A DNA stretch of 64,000 bases, taken from assembly GCA_018287875.1 (NCBI GenBank), contig JAGVVL010000001.1, positions 4,154,001-4,218,000 on the forward strand, read 5' to 3'. Position 1 is the first letter of the stretch. Each line of letters opens with the position of its first letter. The notes below the pieces were generated by a model. It saw nothing but the letters and a program-made list of their open reading frames with translations. It was not told the origin of the DNA and searched no databases. The DNA is from Nigrospora sphaerica (Eukaryota; Ascomycota; Sordariomycetes; Amphisphaeriales; Apiosporaceae). Both the position numbers and the translations under genes were made by a program. Below are positions 26,640-39,010 of this stretch, piece by piece.

Positions 26640-28177
26640 CGGCGTCGGGACGTGAAGATGCCCCCCCTCGCGTCTCAGAGCAGGTGCTTGTACGAGGGCA
26701 CGAATGCATTGTTAATGGCGTTACGGTACTGTCTTGCGGCGATGGGCTGGGGTTCAAACGGTAATGGGCGGCCCCTGGGCCAGTGTGGAAAAGTTGCACG
26801 GCGCCTGAATTGGATGGGTTTGGTCTGAAAGATGAACGCTCTCTGAGCCTTCGTACATAATGAGTAGATGGGTCCTTACGAATAACGAAACCATAGCGCA
26901 CAGTGACTGCACCTATGATTCCTCTTAGAACAAAGTAGGGGAAGCCCGGATTCCTTGCTCCTCGTTGAAGCGCAAGTTCGTGGCATGAAATTTGGTGCAT
27001 CCAGTTGTTTTCGCCAGGCGGGCAAGCGGCGCATGGGGGCATGGGGGATGGGGATGGGGGATGACATCGGCCGCTGGGGGCCCAAGGTACCGTAAGCGAC
27101 TTGCAATGGGGTGAACCGGAGGTATGGGACAGCGCCAGCATGTCGGCTATTACATGTTGTCGTTGGCCGTGATGGAGGATTACATGTGCTTCCTTGATTG
27201 GGGCAACATCTCCGAATGGTGAAGTCGATAGCTACCGCATGATACGCCTCGAGGACGGGGCCTCGGGGCAATGCAAAGTGGAAGGAATAAATCAAGCACT
27301 TGCTCGGTTATTGACGTACATAAGTGGGGGATATTAGCATCTGCTTTCCGTAGTTGATACTTGTAGCTGGTCTATTTCAGTCAGAGTTCCAGATGCCGCG
27401 GCGTTCACCCGTATACACACACATTATGCGGGAATCCAGGATCCAAGCGTCTTGGGTGGAGAATCCAGACTGACGGGCTCGGTGGATTCCAAAATAAACT
27501 AGCTATACCTTACCTACTTCTTATACTACCTACTGTAGGTAGGTACTTACCCAAGTACTTGTGAGTTATGGACAATATCGAAGGCATCTCCAAAGCTGGG
27601 CCGTCCCAAAGCCGTCCTGGCGCGCCCTCCCCAACGCAATGAATGTGCTTGTTCATGTATGAATGCTGCTTCATCAGGGCCAAGCATGGATAGCTTTGAT
27701 GTACACGAATTACAAAGGCCAACAGACTTACCGACAACGTACATCACACGTCCATTCCCTGGGTGGATTGCACGGGCAGCAGCACAAGTGAGAGAGGTCC
27801 ACGTCGGCTGGTGCGCCTCCGGCTCTCGGACGGCTTGTGCATACAAGTGTAGCGCGCCGGCTCCTGCGTTGCTTTGCCGGTCCAACTTCTTTCTCCCCTC
27901 TTAGCACCCGCGATCCTGCGCCCCCCCCCCTCAAAACACACATTCATCTCCGAGCGGCGTCTGTCACCGGCCCAGAGGTACGATTAAGACGCCCGTGCAT
28001 CCACAGACGCAGCGGCCAGCAATCGGCCCCCTCGTGCTTGCTGCCCGCGCATTCGTTACGAAACCTAACCCCATTGCGCTCCCGCTCTGCTGGCCATCGT
28101 CCACGCCCTTCCCGCCCGGGACCTCGGCCTCGAACGGCGCCTCTGCTCCGTGAAGCTCGCGGCCGCCCTCGTCAAAC
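26640..28177. other. Intergenic region
   Basis: About 1.5 kb without a gene. It includes G-rich sequence at 27030-27065 (repeated GGGGATG units) and TACCTA/TAGGTA repeats at 27505-27560. Confidence 0.35.
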
Positions 28178-29889
28178 ATGGCAGCCACGGTGGACCAGAA
28201 GCTCTTGCGAGCCACTAAGTTCCCGCCCGAGTTCAACCAGAAGGTTGACATGCAGAAAGTCAATCTCCAGGTCATGAAGAAGTGAGCGAGGGTCCCCCCC
28301 CGGGTCCGGGTCCGGGTCCGGGTCTGGCTGGCTACTTGCTAACCGTGTCGTCGCGCTGTACAGATGGATAGCGAGCAAAATCTGCGACATCCTGGGCACC
28401 GAGGACGACGTCGTAACCGAGCTCTGCTTCAACCTGATCGAGGGCGCCCGATTCGTACGCTTGCCAGATCCCGCCCTCCCCAAATCCATGCGTGCGCTGC
28501 GACTGACCAAATACTGGACAGCCCGATATCAAATCCATGCAGATCCAGCTCACCGGCTTCCTCGACAAGGAAACTGCGCCTTTCTGCAAGGAGCTATGGA
28601 AGCTCTTTTTGAGTGCACAGACGAGTCCCCAGGGAGTGCCCAAGGAGCTGCTCGAGGCTAAGAAGCTGGAATTGATTCAAGAGAAGGTAGCGGCATCCGC
28701 TCTCGCCATGGCGCCGCGTCCCCGGCTAACCACGATATGCAGATTGAGGCCGAAAAGGCGGCCGAAGAAGCGCGCACCCGACGGGATAACCAGGAACGCC
28801 GCGATCGTGAACTGGCCAACATTCGGGACCGAGAGCGTCGCGAGCGCGGCTTCCGCGGTGGGCGAGGAGGAGACAACTGGCGTGGTGGCCGACGCGGCGG
28901 CGACCGCGCGTTCGACGACCGCAACCGGGGATACGGCCGCGGCCGGGATCGCTCTTTTTCCCCACCACGCCGAGGCTCGTATCGCGGCGATCGTGACCGA
29001 TACGTACCCCTCGACCGCCGGGGCGGCCGTCGTGGCCGCTCGCCCAGCCGCTCTCCCTCGGCAGGCTCCCGCAATTCCCTATCACGCTCGCGGTCTCGGT
29101 CGGCCTCGCGTAGTGGGGGCAGTAGCCGGCGTTCCAGCACCCCGCCCCGGCGAAGGGGCCCGTCGCGAAGGTCTCCGCCCCGATACCGAGACAGCCGGAA
29201 GCGCTCGAGGTCGAGGGACCGAGGCAGCAAAAGGACGTCCGGCAAGGGCAACCGCCGAAGGAACACTTCATCCCCCGAAAGCTCGCGTAGATCAGACGTC
29301 AGCCGGTCCCGCTCGCCGGCGGCCAAGAGACGCAGGTATTCCGACTCGGAAAGCCGTTCAAGATCGCCGCCGCGGCGCCGCGGCCAAGGGCGGTCGAGCA
29401 GGCCTCGCTCCTCGTCCCGCTCGCGCTCACGCAGTCGCAGTCGCAGCCCCGGACGCAAGAAAACGGCGCGGGAACTGATCAGCCGAAGCCCGTCATTGGA
29501 ACGGCAAGGCAGACTGCGGCGCTCGGCCACGCGCAGCCGAAGCCGAAGCAGAAGCAGAAGCCGCGGTGGGCCGTCGTCTAAGCCGCGCCAGCGTCCCGAG
29601 CCCCCCCGTACCCATAACAAATCAGCTGATATTTCGGAAGATGAAGACAGAGCACGCCGCCTATCGACACACGACACGGCGCCGGCCCCAGCCGAAGAGG
29701 TTCGTTCTTCTTCATAGGGCTTCTTCTTCTTGTCTTTGCCACGCGCCTGGATGAAGAAACTGACCGTCGTTCAACAAGGCACAGACGCCTGAGCAGCGAG
29801 CCAGCGCGCTGCGTGAGAAGCTTCTGAAGGAGAAGATCATGAAGATGAGAAGATCCTCGACCGATGGCGCCTCGAACGGCCAAGACTAA
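28178..29889 (+). CDS. PWI-domain, RS-rich splicing factor (SRm160/SRRM1-like)
   Basis: A nuclear pre-mRNA splicing co-activator of the SRRM1 type: the PWI fold binds nucleic acid and the RS tail contacts other splicing factors. Exons 28178-28281, 28364-28454, 28522-28686, 28743-29699 and 29785-29889 give 473 residues. The PWI domain spans about residues 25-115: FPPEFNQKVDMQKVNLQVMKKWI, ICDILGTEDDVVTELCFNLIE, then MQIQLTGFLDKETAPFCKELW. A coiled stretch leads into an RGG patch and a long Arg/Ser domain to about residue 430. The last intron uses donor GTTCGT; its acceptor is taken at 29784, with 29778 an equal in-frame choice. The final exon is basic and coiled (EKLLKEKIMKMRR). The RS region produces long spurious frames on both strands. 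Confidence 0.92.
28301..28325 (+). repeat. CGGGTC tandem repeat in intron 1
   Basis: About four copies of a G-rich hexamer right after a C run in the first intron of the PWI gene; G-quadruplex potential on the plus strand. Confidence 0.8.
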
Positions 29890-30693
29890 TTCATGCTTGG
29901 TTGTGCAGAATCTCCTTATACACTCTCCCTGACCCCGTCACTCACTCACTGCCTTGGGTTCTTCACCTTGGGGGGCCATTGTGGTTGGTTTCGCCGTTGA
30001 GACCGGCACACGCTGCCTGCCACGACGCCCAACTTCCCCACAGCGTTTTTGCTCCTGTTTTTGATAAGCCGGCCTAGGTAGATTAAATGATACAGAACTT
30101 CTGTATACCAGCCTGACGGATGCCCGCCCGAGCCTATGTCGTGACCTGAAGAGGGGCAGCCAATTCACGAGCATGAAGTCTCTCCTCCCAGCGAGGAAAG
30201 TCGACAAGCTCCTCTGGAAAAGTAGATAAGAAGCCGATCTGTGGCGCTTGGTGATCGTCAACCTTACTACTTGAACCCACGACGCAGGTAGCCCATGCAT
30301 TCATTCACCGGTCCGGAAGCACGATGGAACTTATCTACTTGTATGTTCGAGCTGGATACTTATCCAGCTTTGAGGACAAGTAGATGCTACTGTGGTGCTG
30401 GAACCAGTACGGCGAGGCCTTATATGCATCGGGACTGCTCGCGCGGGTTAGTTGTACGTGTGGGCCAAACGGTACAAACTCAGGCTGCAGGGCCGAGGTT
30501 CTCGCGCTCGGGCCATCATAACCCATCCATTGTCACGTACCTAAGCAAGCTGTAAGTACAACTAATGGAAGGTAACCTAGTAATACATACCTCGTACCAA
30601 TCCGTTCCTACGTTCGTGGTCCACGTCCACTCCCGCGCGTTCCTGCCGCCCTCTTCAACGCCTTCCCACATCGTGCCCCGACAACGCGAGCAC
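29890..30693. other. Intergenic region upstream of EAF6
   Basis: About 800 nt of mixed composition; no gene or clear regulatory element seen. Confidence 0.35.
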
Positions 30694-31430
30694 ATGGCCG
30701 AGAATAGTGCGACGGCGGCCCCGGCGAACGGCAGCGGCGCCAGCAACGAGCCGGTCAACCGCGAGAAGGAGATGGCCGAATACGAGAAGGAGAAGCAGCA
30801 GGTCAAGGACCTTCTGCAGCGTCGCAACCAGCTTACCCGTAGCATCGTATGCGCGCCCTCCCCGCGCCGGTCAAGGGGCCCCGCGGCTGACGACTAGCAG
30901 GCCAACATCGATGCCAAGATTGCCGACCTCGAGACCAAATACCTCGAAAGCACTCCGACGGGTAACATTCTCACCGGCTTCGACAACTACACCAAAGGCG
31001 TCACGGGCGCCGCGGCGCAGCGTCGCAAGGCCGGTACGACGGAACAGAACCGCGTCTTTTCGCGATCCTCCATTTCTTACAACCCCTCCAACGTACGTGG
31101 CCGTGGCTGCCGAGAATTCCCCTTTCCCCGTCGACAGGAGCACGCTGGACGCCGGGCACGGGCTAACAAGAGGCCTCGGAATCACAGCAGCAAGCCGTCG
31201 ACACACCGGCGTCGGGCGCGTCCACGCCAGCGGCGCCTACGCCCGGCTCGACATCGTTCGCCAACAAGGAGAAGAACGCCAGCGGCGCGTCGGACGCCCC
31301 CACGCCCGGCTCGACGACGGACAAGAAGGGCGGCGGCACCAAGAAGAAGAAGGCGGCGGCCGACGACAGTGAGACGGAATCCCGCGAGGTCAAGAAGATC
31401 CGCACGCACTTTGGCGCCTCCCGCAAGTAG
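30694..31430 (+). CDS. eaf6: Chromatin modification-related protein EAF6 (NuA4 subunit)
   Basis: A small accessory subunit of NuA4-type (and in metazoans MOZ/HBO1) histone acetyltransferase complexes. Exons 30694-30846, 30901-31092 and 31173-31430 give 200 residues. The hallmark is the N-terminal coiled coil EYEKEKQQVKDLLQRR followed by IANIDAKIADLETKYLE and TPTGNILTGFDNYTKG, which is the EAF6 signature. The C-terminal half is low complexity (Ala/Ser/Thr/Pro, then KKKK) and ends in HFGASRK. Introns are 54 and 80 nt; the second ends at a non-CAG AAGAG acceptor that keeps frame. It lies in the same direction as the preceding splicing-factor gene. Confidence 0.93.
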
Positions 31431-32401
31431 GGGGTTCCCTGGGACGCCTTTGCGAGCCCCGGCCCCCGGCCGCGGTCTCGTTCCGTTTGTCATTTTTCTA
31501 GGCCGCGAGCTACGCGATGTATGGATGATACCCCCGTTTTGGTTTGCGTTCGGACCGGAGTTTGGGAAGAAAAGGCGGGTTCGGCGGCCGCCGCGGCCGA
31601 GTCGGGCGTCCCTGTGCCTTGGTAGCAAGTAAGACCCGATCCGTCCGCGTGTGTTGTGTGTTTATTGTATTAACGATTTGCATCTTGAGCATTGGCGTAC
31701 GGTTCCGACTTGGCGCTCACGGCGTCTGGTTTTAGGTACCTACCTATGCACATATGTAGTGACCCCCCTCATCCGATGTTGCATGTCACCCATCACACGA
31801 CGGCCGTGGTTCCGTCGTGCGGGTAGAAGCGGGATGGGAATGGAGATAGGCGTTAGAGTGGAAGGTAAGAAATCCCGGAATAGGTGGAGTTGTCGGTCGA
31901 TGTCACCGGACGCCATGCCGCCGTCCATTTACTTGCGTAGGTACTTCATTAAATACTGGCCCTTAAACACCTCTTCGCGGTAATATGAATACTTACCCTT
32001 ACACACGTCCTCGCTGCTATGTAAGTATGTACGTATAGGAAAGGACCCGGCTGGTTGATGGTGGACGGGAAGCTACCGCCCTCTAATGCACACATGAAGT
32101 AAAACCCCACTGTGGGGGGGGGGGGGTGATTGACCTATAATGGATGCATCCAGCTCTCGTGCATGCTTATTATGTAAAGCGATGGGATGTACATAACCTA
32201 CACGGGTCCCTAGATCTATGCCTCCGAACCCCTCCCTCCTTGTGTTTCCCCCCGGCAGATAAATAGTAGCTGGAAGACTGGGGTATCGAATCGTACATTG
32301 CTTCTGTCGTGGGCATTCTCCAAAGCGACCATCGTTTCGCATCGTGCTGACATCCCTGTTCCCGTCGTCCTATCCGCTCCGTCGTCGGTCACGCCTCCAT
32401 C
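31431..32401. other. Intergenic region with poly-G run
   Basis: About 970 nt, including TAGGTACCTACC near 31733-31746 and a G13 run at 32114-32126. No gene seen. Confidence 0.4.
32114..32126 (+). repeat. Poly-G run (13)
   Basis: Uninterrupted G homopolymer in intergenic DNA. Confidence 0.85.
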
Positions 32402-35400
32402 ATGACTCTGATGGCCACCAAGTTCACGCCCGAGGCCATGCTCGGGGCGCCGCGTCGCGTAAGTCCCCTCAGACTTTCTAATGGCTTCTGTTCAGCACCG
32501 GATCCTTGCCCCGTATTCCCTTCGCTCTGTGTTCCTGTCGTTCGGGGCCCCAAGAGATGCCGGCTGGTGCTCCGCGAATACACGGCTGGTGCGGGAAACC
32601 ACTGACTCCGAGTGCTGCAGTCCGCCGCCGCGCCTAACTGCACCGGCACCCTCGCTCTCTACACAGGTATGTTCTACGCCCCGCGCTTGGGACGCATTTG
32701 TCTCGACTGCTGGCGGGCCATCCAACCGCATGTCGTGGCCGGGACAGGCTGACAGAAGCCCTCGGCTGGGCGGGCTGCCAGTATCTACGTACTCATTCGA
32801 GTCGCACTCCCAGGCCGTCGCCATCAAAGTCCTGGACATCGGGACCGGCCAGTCCACCACCTTTTCCGAGGACGCCAAATACTCGGGGCCGTCGTGGATC
32901 TCTGAGACTGAGTTCGTCCTCGTCAAGAGTGAGACCGAGGGCACGAGTCTTGTGCTGGCCGATGCGACCAAGCCCGGCACCGAGTACGTCTGCCCACGAA
33001 GAGAAGGACACCCCCGTGCCCTCCTTGCCACGGCCAAAAACACCCCATGCTAATCGTGTACATGGTTTTGTGTGAAACAGGCCACGCTTGCTCCAGAGCT
33101 TCCGCGGCGTCCTGTCCAATCTCAAGACTAAGAAAATTGGCCCTGATACCGTAGCGCTGGCGTGCTCAGTGCTCACAACTCCCAAGGGCGACATGTACAG
33201 CCCGGCCGACGAGGAAAAGCCCCTTTCTTCGGCCCGGACCTACTCCAAGCTCTTCGTGCGCCATTGGGATGCCTACGTAACGGAGAACAAGGCGGCAGTA
33301 GTAAGACACCCTTCGTCATTTGCCCCCCGCCCCTCTCGGCTTCCTTCTGACCCCTTACCTCGTACCTCCTCGCCCCCCCCCAAACTCCTCAACTGGCTCG
33401 GTCTTCCCCGAGAGGGATTACTGGGACGCCCTACAAGAGCATATTCCCGAAGATTGTATTGACCCAGGTTTTGTAGTGGTATGGCGCCCTGGAGAAGACC
33501 CGGGACTCCTGGCAGCTTCGAGGGCTGGTCAACGCCCTGGCGGGCACAAAACTTGAGTGCCCCGTTCCCCCTTTTGGCGGCACGGGCGATTTCGATATCG
33601 GCCAGGAAGGCCTCGCCTTCGTGTCCAGCGACCCCCAGGTCAACTCGGCCATCTGGACCAAGACGGACGTCTACTATGTGCCCCTGAAGACCTTTACCGA
33701 GGCGGAGCCGCCGGTACCCCAAATCATCAAGACTGGCAAGCTCGTAGGCTACAGCGGATCGCCCGTCTTTTCCCACGACGGGAAGAAACTCGTCTTCAAG
33801 CGCATGCGGCACAAGCAGTATGAGTCGGACAAGTGGCGCTTGCTCCTGGTCCCTGATGTCAAGGACCTGAGCAATGTGCAGGAGTTCTACAGGACGGAAG
33901 ACGGCGAAGGCGGGGTAAGCAGAGCCCCCTCCCTCCAAAAAATATTTTGGCATGGCATTCTCCTACCTTTGCTCCCGTAACCCAGTGGTATCCATCGCCC
34001 TGGCTGCGGGATATTCTCTGCAAACTCCTGCTAGATCCGGCATGTTAACCCCGAGGGTTATAGTGGGACCAGCGGCCTGAGACCATCGTCTGGAGTCGTG
34101 ATGACAGCGAGCTCTTTGTCACGGCCGAGCATCACGGCAAAGTACTCCTCTACCGGCTGCCTTCGACACCGCTCAAGGCCACCGAATTGCCTCAGCCCAT
34201 CACCCGCCACGACTCGGTCGGCGATGTGTTCAACCTCGGCGACGAATCGGGGAAGCTCTTAATCAAGACGTCGTCACTGGTCGACAGCTCGTCCTTCTCC
34301 ATAGTCGACCCGGCCCCGGGATCCGTCTCCGTCTCGCTCGTCTCGTCCGTGTCCAAGCAAGGCAAGAGCTTCGGCCTCTCCCCGTCGCAAGTCTCCGACT
34401 TCTGGTGCCAAGGCGCCGGCGACTACAAAGTCCATGCTCTCGTCATGACGCCTCCCAATTTTGACCGGACCAAGACTTACCCGCTAGCCATGCTCATCCA
34501 CGGCGGCCCCCAGGGCGCCTGGGGCGAGTCCTGTAAGCCACTCCCACTTCCCGTTATTACCCCTTGCAGCACCCGCTGTCTACCCGCTACCTCTTTCCAC
34601 GTCTCGGCCGTTGCATTTGAAGCGGCCCCAACATCTACTCTGCGGGTAGTCCCCTTGGAAGATGACTGATGGCGAGTGTTGTAGGGAGCACGCGTTGGAA
34701 CCCCGCCATCTACGCCTCGGCCGGATACGTCGTCGTTATGCCGAACCCGACGGGCTCGACGGGCTACGGCCAGGCCCTCACCGACGCCATCGCTTGCAAC
34801 TGGGGCGGCCGGCCTTACGAGGACCTCGAGAAGTGCTTCGAGCACGTGGCGGCGAACATGCCGTTCGTCGACATGGACCGCGCCGTGGCTTTGGGAGCCT
34901 CGTACGGCGGCTACATGATCAACTGGATCCAGGGCCACCCCTTGGGCCGCCGTTTCAAGGCCCTCGTCTACCACGACGGCATCTTCAGCACCATGAACGA
35001 CTGGGCGACCGAGGAGCTCTTCTTCGTCCTTCACGACATGGGCGGGCCCCTTTGGGAAAAGCGCGACGTGTACGAGAAGTGGGATCCCTCCCGCTTCACG
35101 CAGAACTGTAAGTGCCTCGGAACGGATCACCGTCGTCGCGCCCTTGCCTGCGTCGCGCCACCCGCACCGCCCCCCGTGGGACGCATCGCGGACCATGCTG
35201 ACGTTCGCCAGGGGCCACGCCGCAGCTCGTGATTCACAGCGAGCTCGACTACCGGCTGCCAATCACCGAGGGCTTGGCCACCTTCAACGTGCTGCAGACC
35301 AAGGGGGTCCCGAGCCGCCTGTTGATGTTTCCCGACGAGAACCACGTAAGTACAGTCCCAGGCAAGCACCACGACGATGCGGCTCTCGCTGACCCGGCGA

Positions 35401-35529
35401 CAGTGGGTACTCAAGCCCGAAAACAGCTTGGTCTGGCACAAGGAGGTGCTGGGCTGGATCAACCACTATGCCGGCCTTGCCATCGACCTGGAACTGGCGG
35501 CTGACGCCGAGAGCCTGAAGCTGGAATAG
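32402..35529 (+). CDS. Dipeptidyl-peptidase 5-like / acylaminoacyl-peptidase, S9C serine peptidase
   Basis: A prolyl-oligopeptidase-clan enzyme removing N-terminal dipeptides or acylated residues from peptides. Nine exons: 32402-32458, 32621-32666, 32782-32983, 33081-33300, 33477-33914, 34064-34532, 34685-35107, 35212-35345 and 35404-35529, totalling 704 residues with consistent phases. The N-terminal two thirds are a beta-propeller (repeated blades such as [17 protein letters not shown]). The hydrolase domain has the oxyanion motif [11 protein letters not shown], the catalytic Ser in GASYGGY (about 551), Asp in HSELDYR (about 631) and His in FPDENH (about 663). There is no signal peptide, so unlike secreted DPP5 allergens this copy is probably cytosolic. 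ATGs at 32402 and 32411 are in frame. Confidence 0.93.
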
Positions 35530-35861
35530 GAGCCCGGTCCATCCACTTGCTGTGTGTAGTGTCGGCAGGTCGTCGGGTAGAGCAATGTACCGCGTCAAGG
35601 GGCTTTGCGCAACTCATGTGTCCAGGGAAGGAAATTTGTACGTGCCTCATGGCCAGGCCCGGAGCCGGGCTTCTTTCTGGTCGTGTACGGCCACGCGGGT
35701 CTGCATCTGATTTTCGCTCTTCGGCCTCCTTGCCGCAAAGTGGATGCCGTGAGCTGAGAGCGGGAGAGTCCCTCGGATGAAAAAGAGAAAGAAAAGAAAA
35801 AAAAGACAACACCTCACGGCGAGATTGGTAGAGTTGATTTATTCTTCATCTTTTCTATCCA
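35530..35861. other. Convergent intergenic region
   Basis: About 330 nt between tail-to-tail genes; presumably two 3' UTRs. Purine-rich AAAGAAAAG sequence at 35777-35806; no gene. Confidence 0.45.
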
Positions 35862-38160
35862 TCACCGAGCTTTATTTCCACTGGGCCCCTTGGGCGGGTC
35901 CCGAACCAACAGCCGCACCTTGCCGTCGCCGATCTCTACGCCCTGGCTCAAGATGTCCCCGTCGTCGTCGGGCTGCTCTCTTTCCTTGGAACCGTCGCTG
36001 TCGCGGCTGAGGGATTTGTCCCAGCTCCTGGCGTCTATGCCCAGGATGCCGCCCATGTTGTTGCGGTCGCCTGGGACCGAGAACTCCCGGTAGGCATAAC
36101 GCCACTCATTGAGAAAGTTCCGAATAGCCTTGCCAACCTTGTCCTTGCCGTTCTTGCTGTGGTGACCGGTGCCGGTGATGGCGTAGACAGGCCGCGTCTC
36201 GGCGCTATTGTCGAGCAACACGCGCTCCAAGTACTCGACTGCCTCCTCGGGGTGCAGACCATGCAGGTCCACGAATATTTCCGAGCCAAAGCCGGGGTGT
36301 CTGTTCCGCTCCTCGTAGAGTTCGCGGGCCGCCTCGCGGTGGGCTTTCCGCATAAGATCGTTCTCGCTTTGGCCGCGCAGACTAAGCGCCTTCGCTGCAC
36401 GAGCATCGTTCCGGTTCCACGCCTGGGCAGCACTGGATTTCCTGGCGTCAGCAGCTGCTTGCCGTCGAAGCGGACCGTGGGAACTCACCTCTGGAGGAAT
36501 TTATTGCGGAGGCCGCCGTGCTTGATGGCCTCCTGTCTGGCTTTGAGGTATGCCTTGTTGGCTTTGTCACCAGTCTCCAACCAGGGAATATGCTTGGGGC
36601 TCGAAATCGCCTGCGCTGCAGCACTATTCTCGCCCCCTCGCATATTGGTCGAGCTCCCGTTGCGGCCAATTTTCCGGACATCCTGCCTGAGCGACGCGGG
36701 CGCGGGCGACGGCGACATCTTAACGACCTCGGCCATGGAACTGGCCTGCATATTCTCCTTGTTCCCGTGGCCGTGACCACCTCTCTTACCGTGATGCTTC
36801 TTGCTGGGCTTCGCCGAAGCAGACCCAAGCGAGGGAAAGGCATCATTGTCATCCATGGACGGCGCCGTCTGTGTCTCTTTAGGCTGATGGCGGCTACTCG
36901 GCCGCGACCTTGACCGGGGCCCGTCGCTTCCATGGAAACTATGGGGCTTCAGGCCCGGCGGAGGGGTGACGCCAGAGGACGGGTAGTTGAAGCTCGGGGC
37001 GAAGGGGTTCAGCTCCGGCGTCGCAGGGCGCAGGGCCGGAAACGCACTAAGATCCTGCACTTGGAGGTTCTTCTGGGGCGGTGTGCTACCGCCGTCGACT
37101 GTAAGCCGGGTCATAAGATTGGCCGGGTCGTGAGAGAAAATGCACGTCGACCCTGCGAGGCAATTGCCCATGACCCAGTATCTATCGTCCCGATGAGCGC
37201 TGTGTACGCATTGCCGTGCTCCTGTCGGGGGTTTACTTACTTGCATAAATGGTTGCTGAGATCGTGGCTGAAGCGGCAGTCGGCGCGCAGGCAATGGCCA
37301 TTGGATAAGTAGAACTTGCAGATAATGCCGGATTTCTGCTGGGCCGAAGGCGTCGTAGGTCGCGCGTCGGGCGTCAGGGACCTGCCGATCAACACGCCCT
37401 TGGCTTCAGGGGCGAGACTGGAGGCATCGGCTGGATCCAGCAGCTGACTGTCCATAATGGCAGCTACGGTGGCGCTCAGGTCGTAGCCGTGCACGGCCAG
37501 GGCGTCCTCGATTTCGTCATCCGTCTTGGAGTGGCCCAGGATGGAACGCAGCATGTCATAGGGCGTCATGTCGGTCTGCTGGGCCGAAACGTACTCGGGG
37601 GCGGCGGCATTGAGAAGGCTAGGCGTGCCCGCCGACGAGGCTATGCTGAGGGCATCGTCGCTCACGAGCCAGTCGACGTTCTCGGTCTGCAAGTCGCCGT
37701 AGATCTCGGGGGCGGGGCTGGTGTCGTTCGCAAACTCGTAGGCGTTCAGGTTCGGGCTGTGCGGGATGGCGAAGCCGAGGCGCGGAGAGGGCCGAGGCGA
37801 GGTGAAGGGCGAAACGGTCGAGGACTTGGATCGGCCGAGCGTGCTCGGGACAAAGCCGGGAGGGGCCAGGGGGCTCACGCCCAGGCGCGGTGAGCTCGAG
37901 ATGGGCGTTGATGAGCCCCTCCACGAGGCTGGCGAGGGTCGGCGCAGGATGGTTTGACGGATGGGCGGAGGCGACGTCGCGCATCCTCCGCCTTCGCGGT
38001 AGCGCCACAGGACATCGAGGACCGTGTTGTCCAAGCTCGTGCCCGTCAGGTTCGTCTCCTTCTTGAGGAGCTCCTCGAGCCGGTCCGTCTTGTCTTCCTC
38101 CTCAAGGGTCGGGTCCTGGAGGACCGGGAGGCAAATGTCGTACGTCTCGTCGGAGACCAT
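35862..38160 (-). CDS. CCCH zinc-finger protein with DUF1771 and C-terminal SMR domain
   Basis: A probable RNA-binding and nucic-acid-nicking factor, 730 residues, minus-strand exons 38160-37241, 37181-36489 and 36441-35862. The N-terminal part is Ser/Pro-rich. A CUE-like helical segment (MLRSILGHSKTDDEIEDAL) leads to tandem CCCH-type fingers around residues 288-325: CKFYLSNGHCLRADCRFSHD, then YWVMGNCLAGSTCIFSHD. A disordered Ser/Pro/His/Lys linker follows, then the DUF1771 helix pair (RKAHREAARELYEERN) and the SMR domain with its FVDLHGLHPEEAVEYLE and ITGTGHHSKNGKDK motifs, the conserved SMR histidines. The SMR fold is linked to endonuclease activity in MutS2 and no-go-decay nucleases such as Cue2; CCCH plus SMR therefore suggests a ribosome or mRNA quality-control role, an inference. 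The second intron is 47 nt with branch CTGAC directly before GCCAG. Confidence 0.9.
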
Positions 38161-38748
38161 GGCGACGAGGCGAGGTAATTAATGAGGCGTGGTCGGGCGC
38201 GTCGTCAGGCCGGTGTAAAACGATTACGTTGTATGTCTAGCACGCTTGCTCTCGGAAGGCAGATAAGACGAAGCATAGGGGCTGGTGAAGGGGCCAAGAC
38301 GGAGGTAAACTCGGGTAGGTAGGGGCCTGAAACCGGGGGGTGTGGGCGCGCAGGAAAGGAGAAGCGACAGTGATGGAAATGGGAGATTAAGAACAAAGGT
38401 GGTGCTAGCTAAGGGCTGGCGACGGGTGCATTATGTCGTTGGTGTTGTAGGTACTTCGTTACGCGATGGCTCGGGTCGTGCGGGGGTCGATGGCAGCCGG
38501 CAAAGAGGCACAAGACGGAGAAGGACAAGCGAGAGAGTGTGGGAGAGGGAGGGAGTGGGGGAGAAGAGGGAGGGAGAGGGGGGGAGAAAGAGAGGAAGAG
38601 ACTGCGAAGGACAACTGGACGCCCTGACGGGGAGCCCTGCGCTGGAGACGTACAACGACCTACGGCCGACGCATGCAAGACCTCAACCAGACAGATACAG
38701 ACGGTCGACCTGGTGTGACGACGCAACCAGGGCCTGGAACTGGGAGCC

Positions 38749-38765
38749 GGGGGGGGGGGGGGGGG
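38749..38765 (+). repeat. Poly-G run (17)
   Basis: The longest G homopolymer in the window, followed by further GGGG groups to about 38797; strong G-quadruplex potential. Confidence 0.88.
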
Positions 38766-39010
38766 CTGGGGAAGGGGACGGAGACGGGGACGGGGTACTG
38801 GACGTAAGCAGGAGGTGCAACGTGCGACGTGACACGACGCTCTCCTCGGGGCAGAGGGTATGCAGGAGGAGATAGAAAGGTCAGTTAGTATGTAAGGTCA
38901 GGTAGGTTGTTGGATGGAAGGGACAAGGAGAGGGAGAGGCGCCTCGTTCAGCTGGAGGCGGAGCTGTACGCGGGATGACGACAGGGGGGCGGCGACAGCA
39001 CCAGTAGGAG

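Noticed and set aside
28537..29478. Long alternative plus-strand frame over the RS domain
   Set aside because: RS/RG repeats keep several frames open; the chosen frame continues the PWI domain through proper introns.
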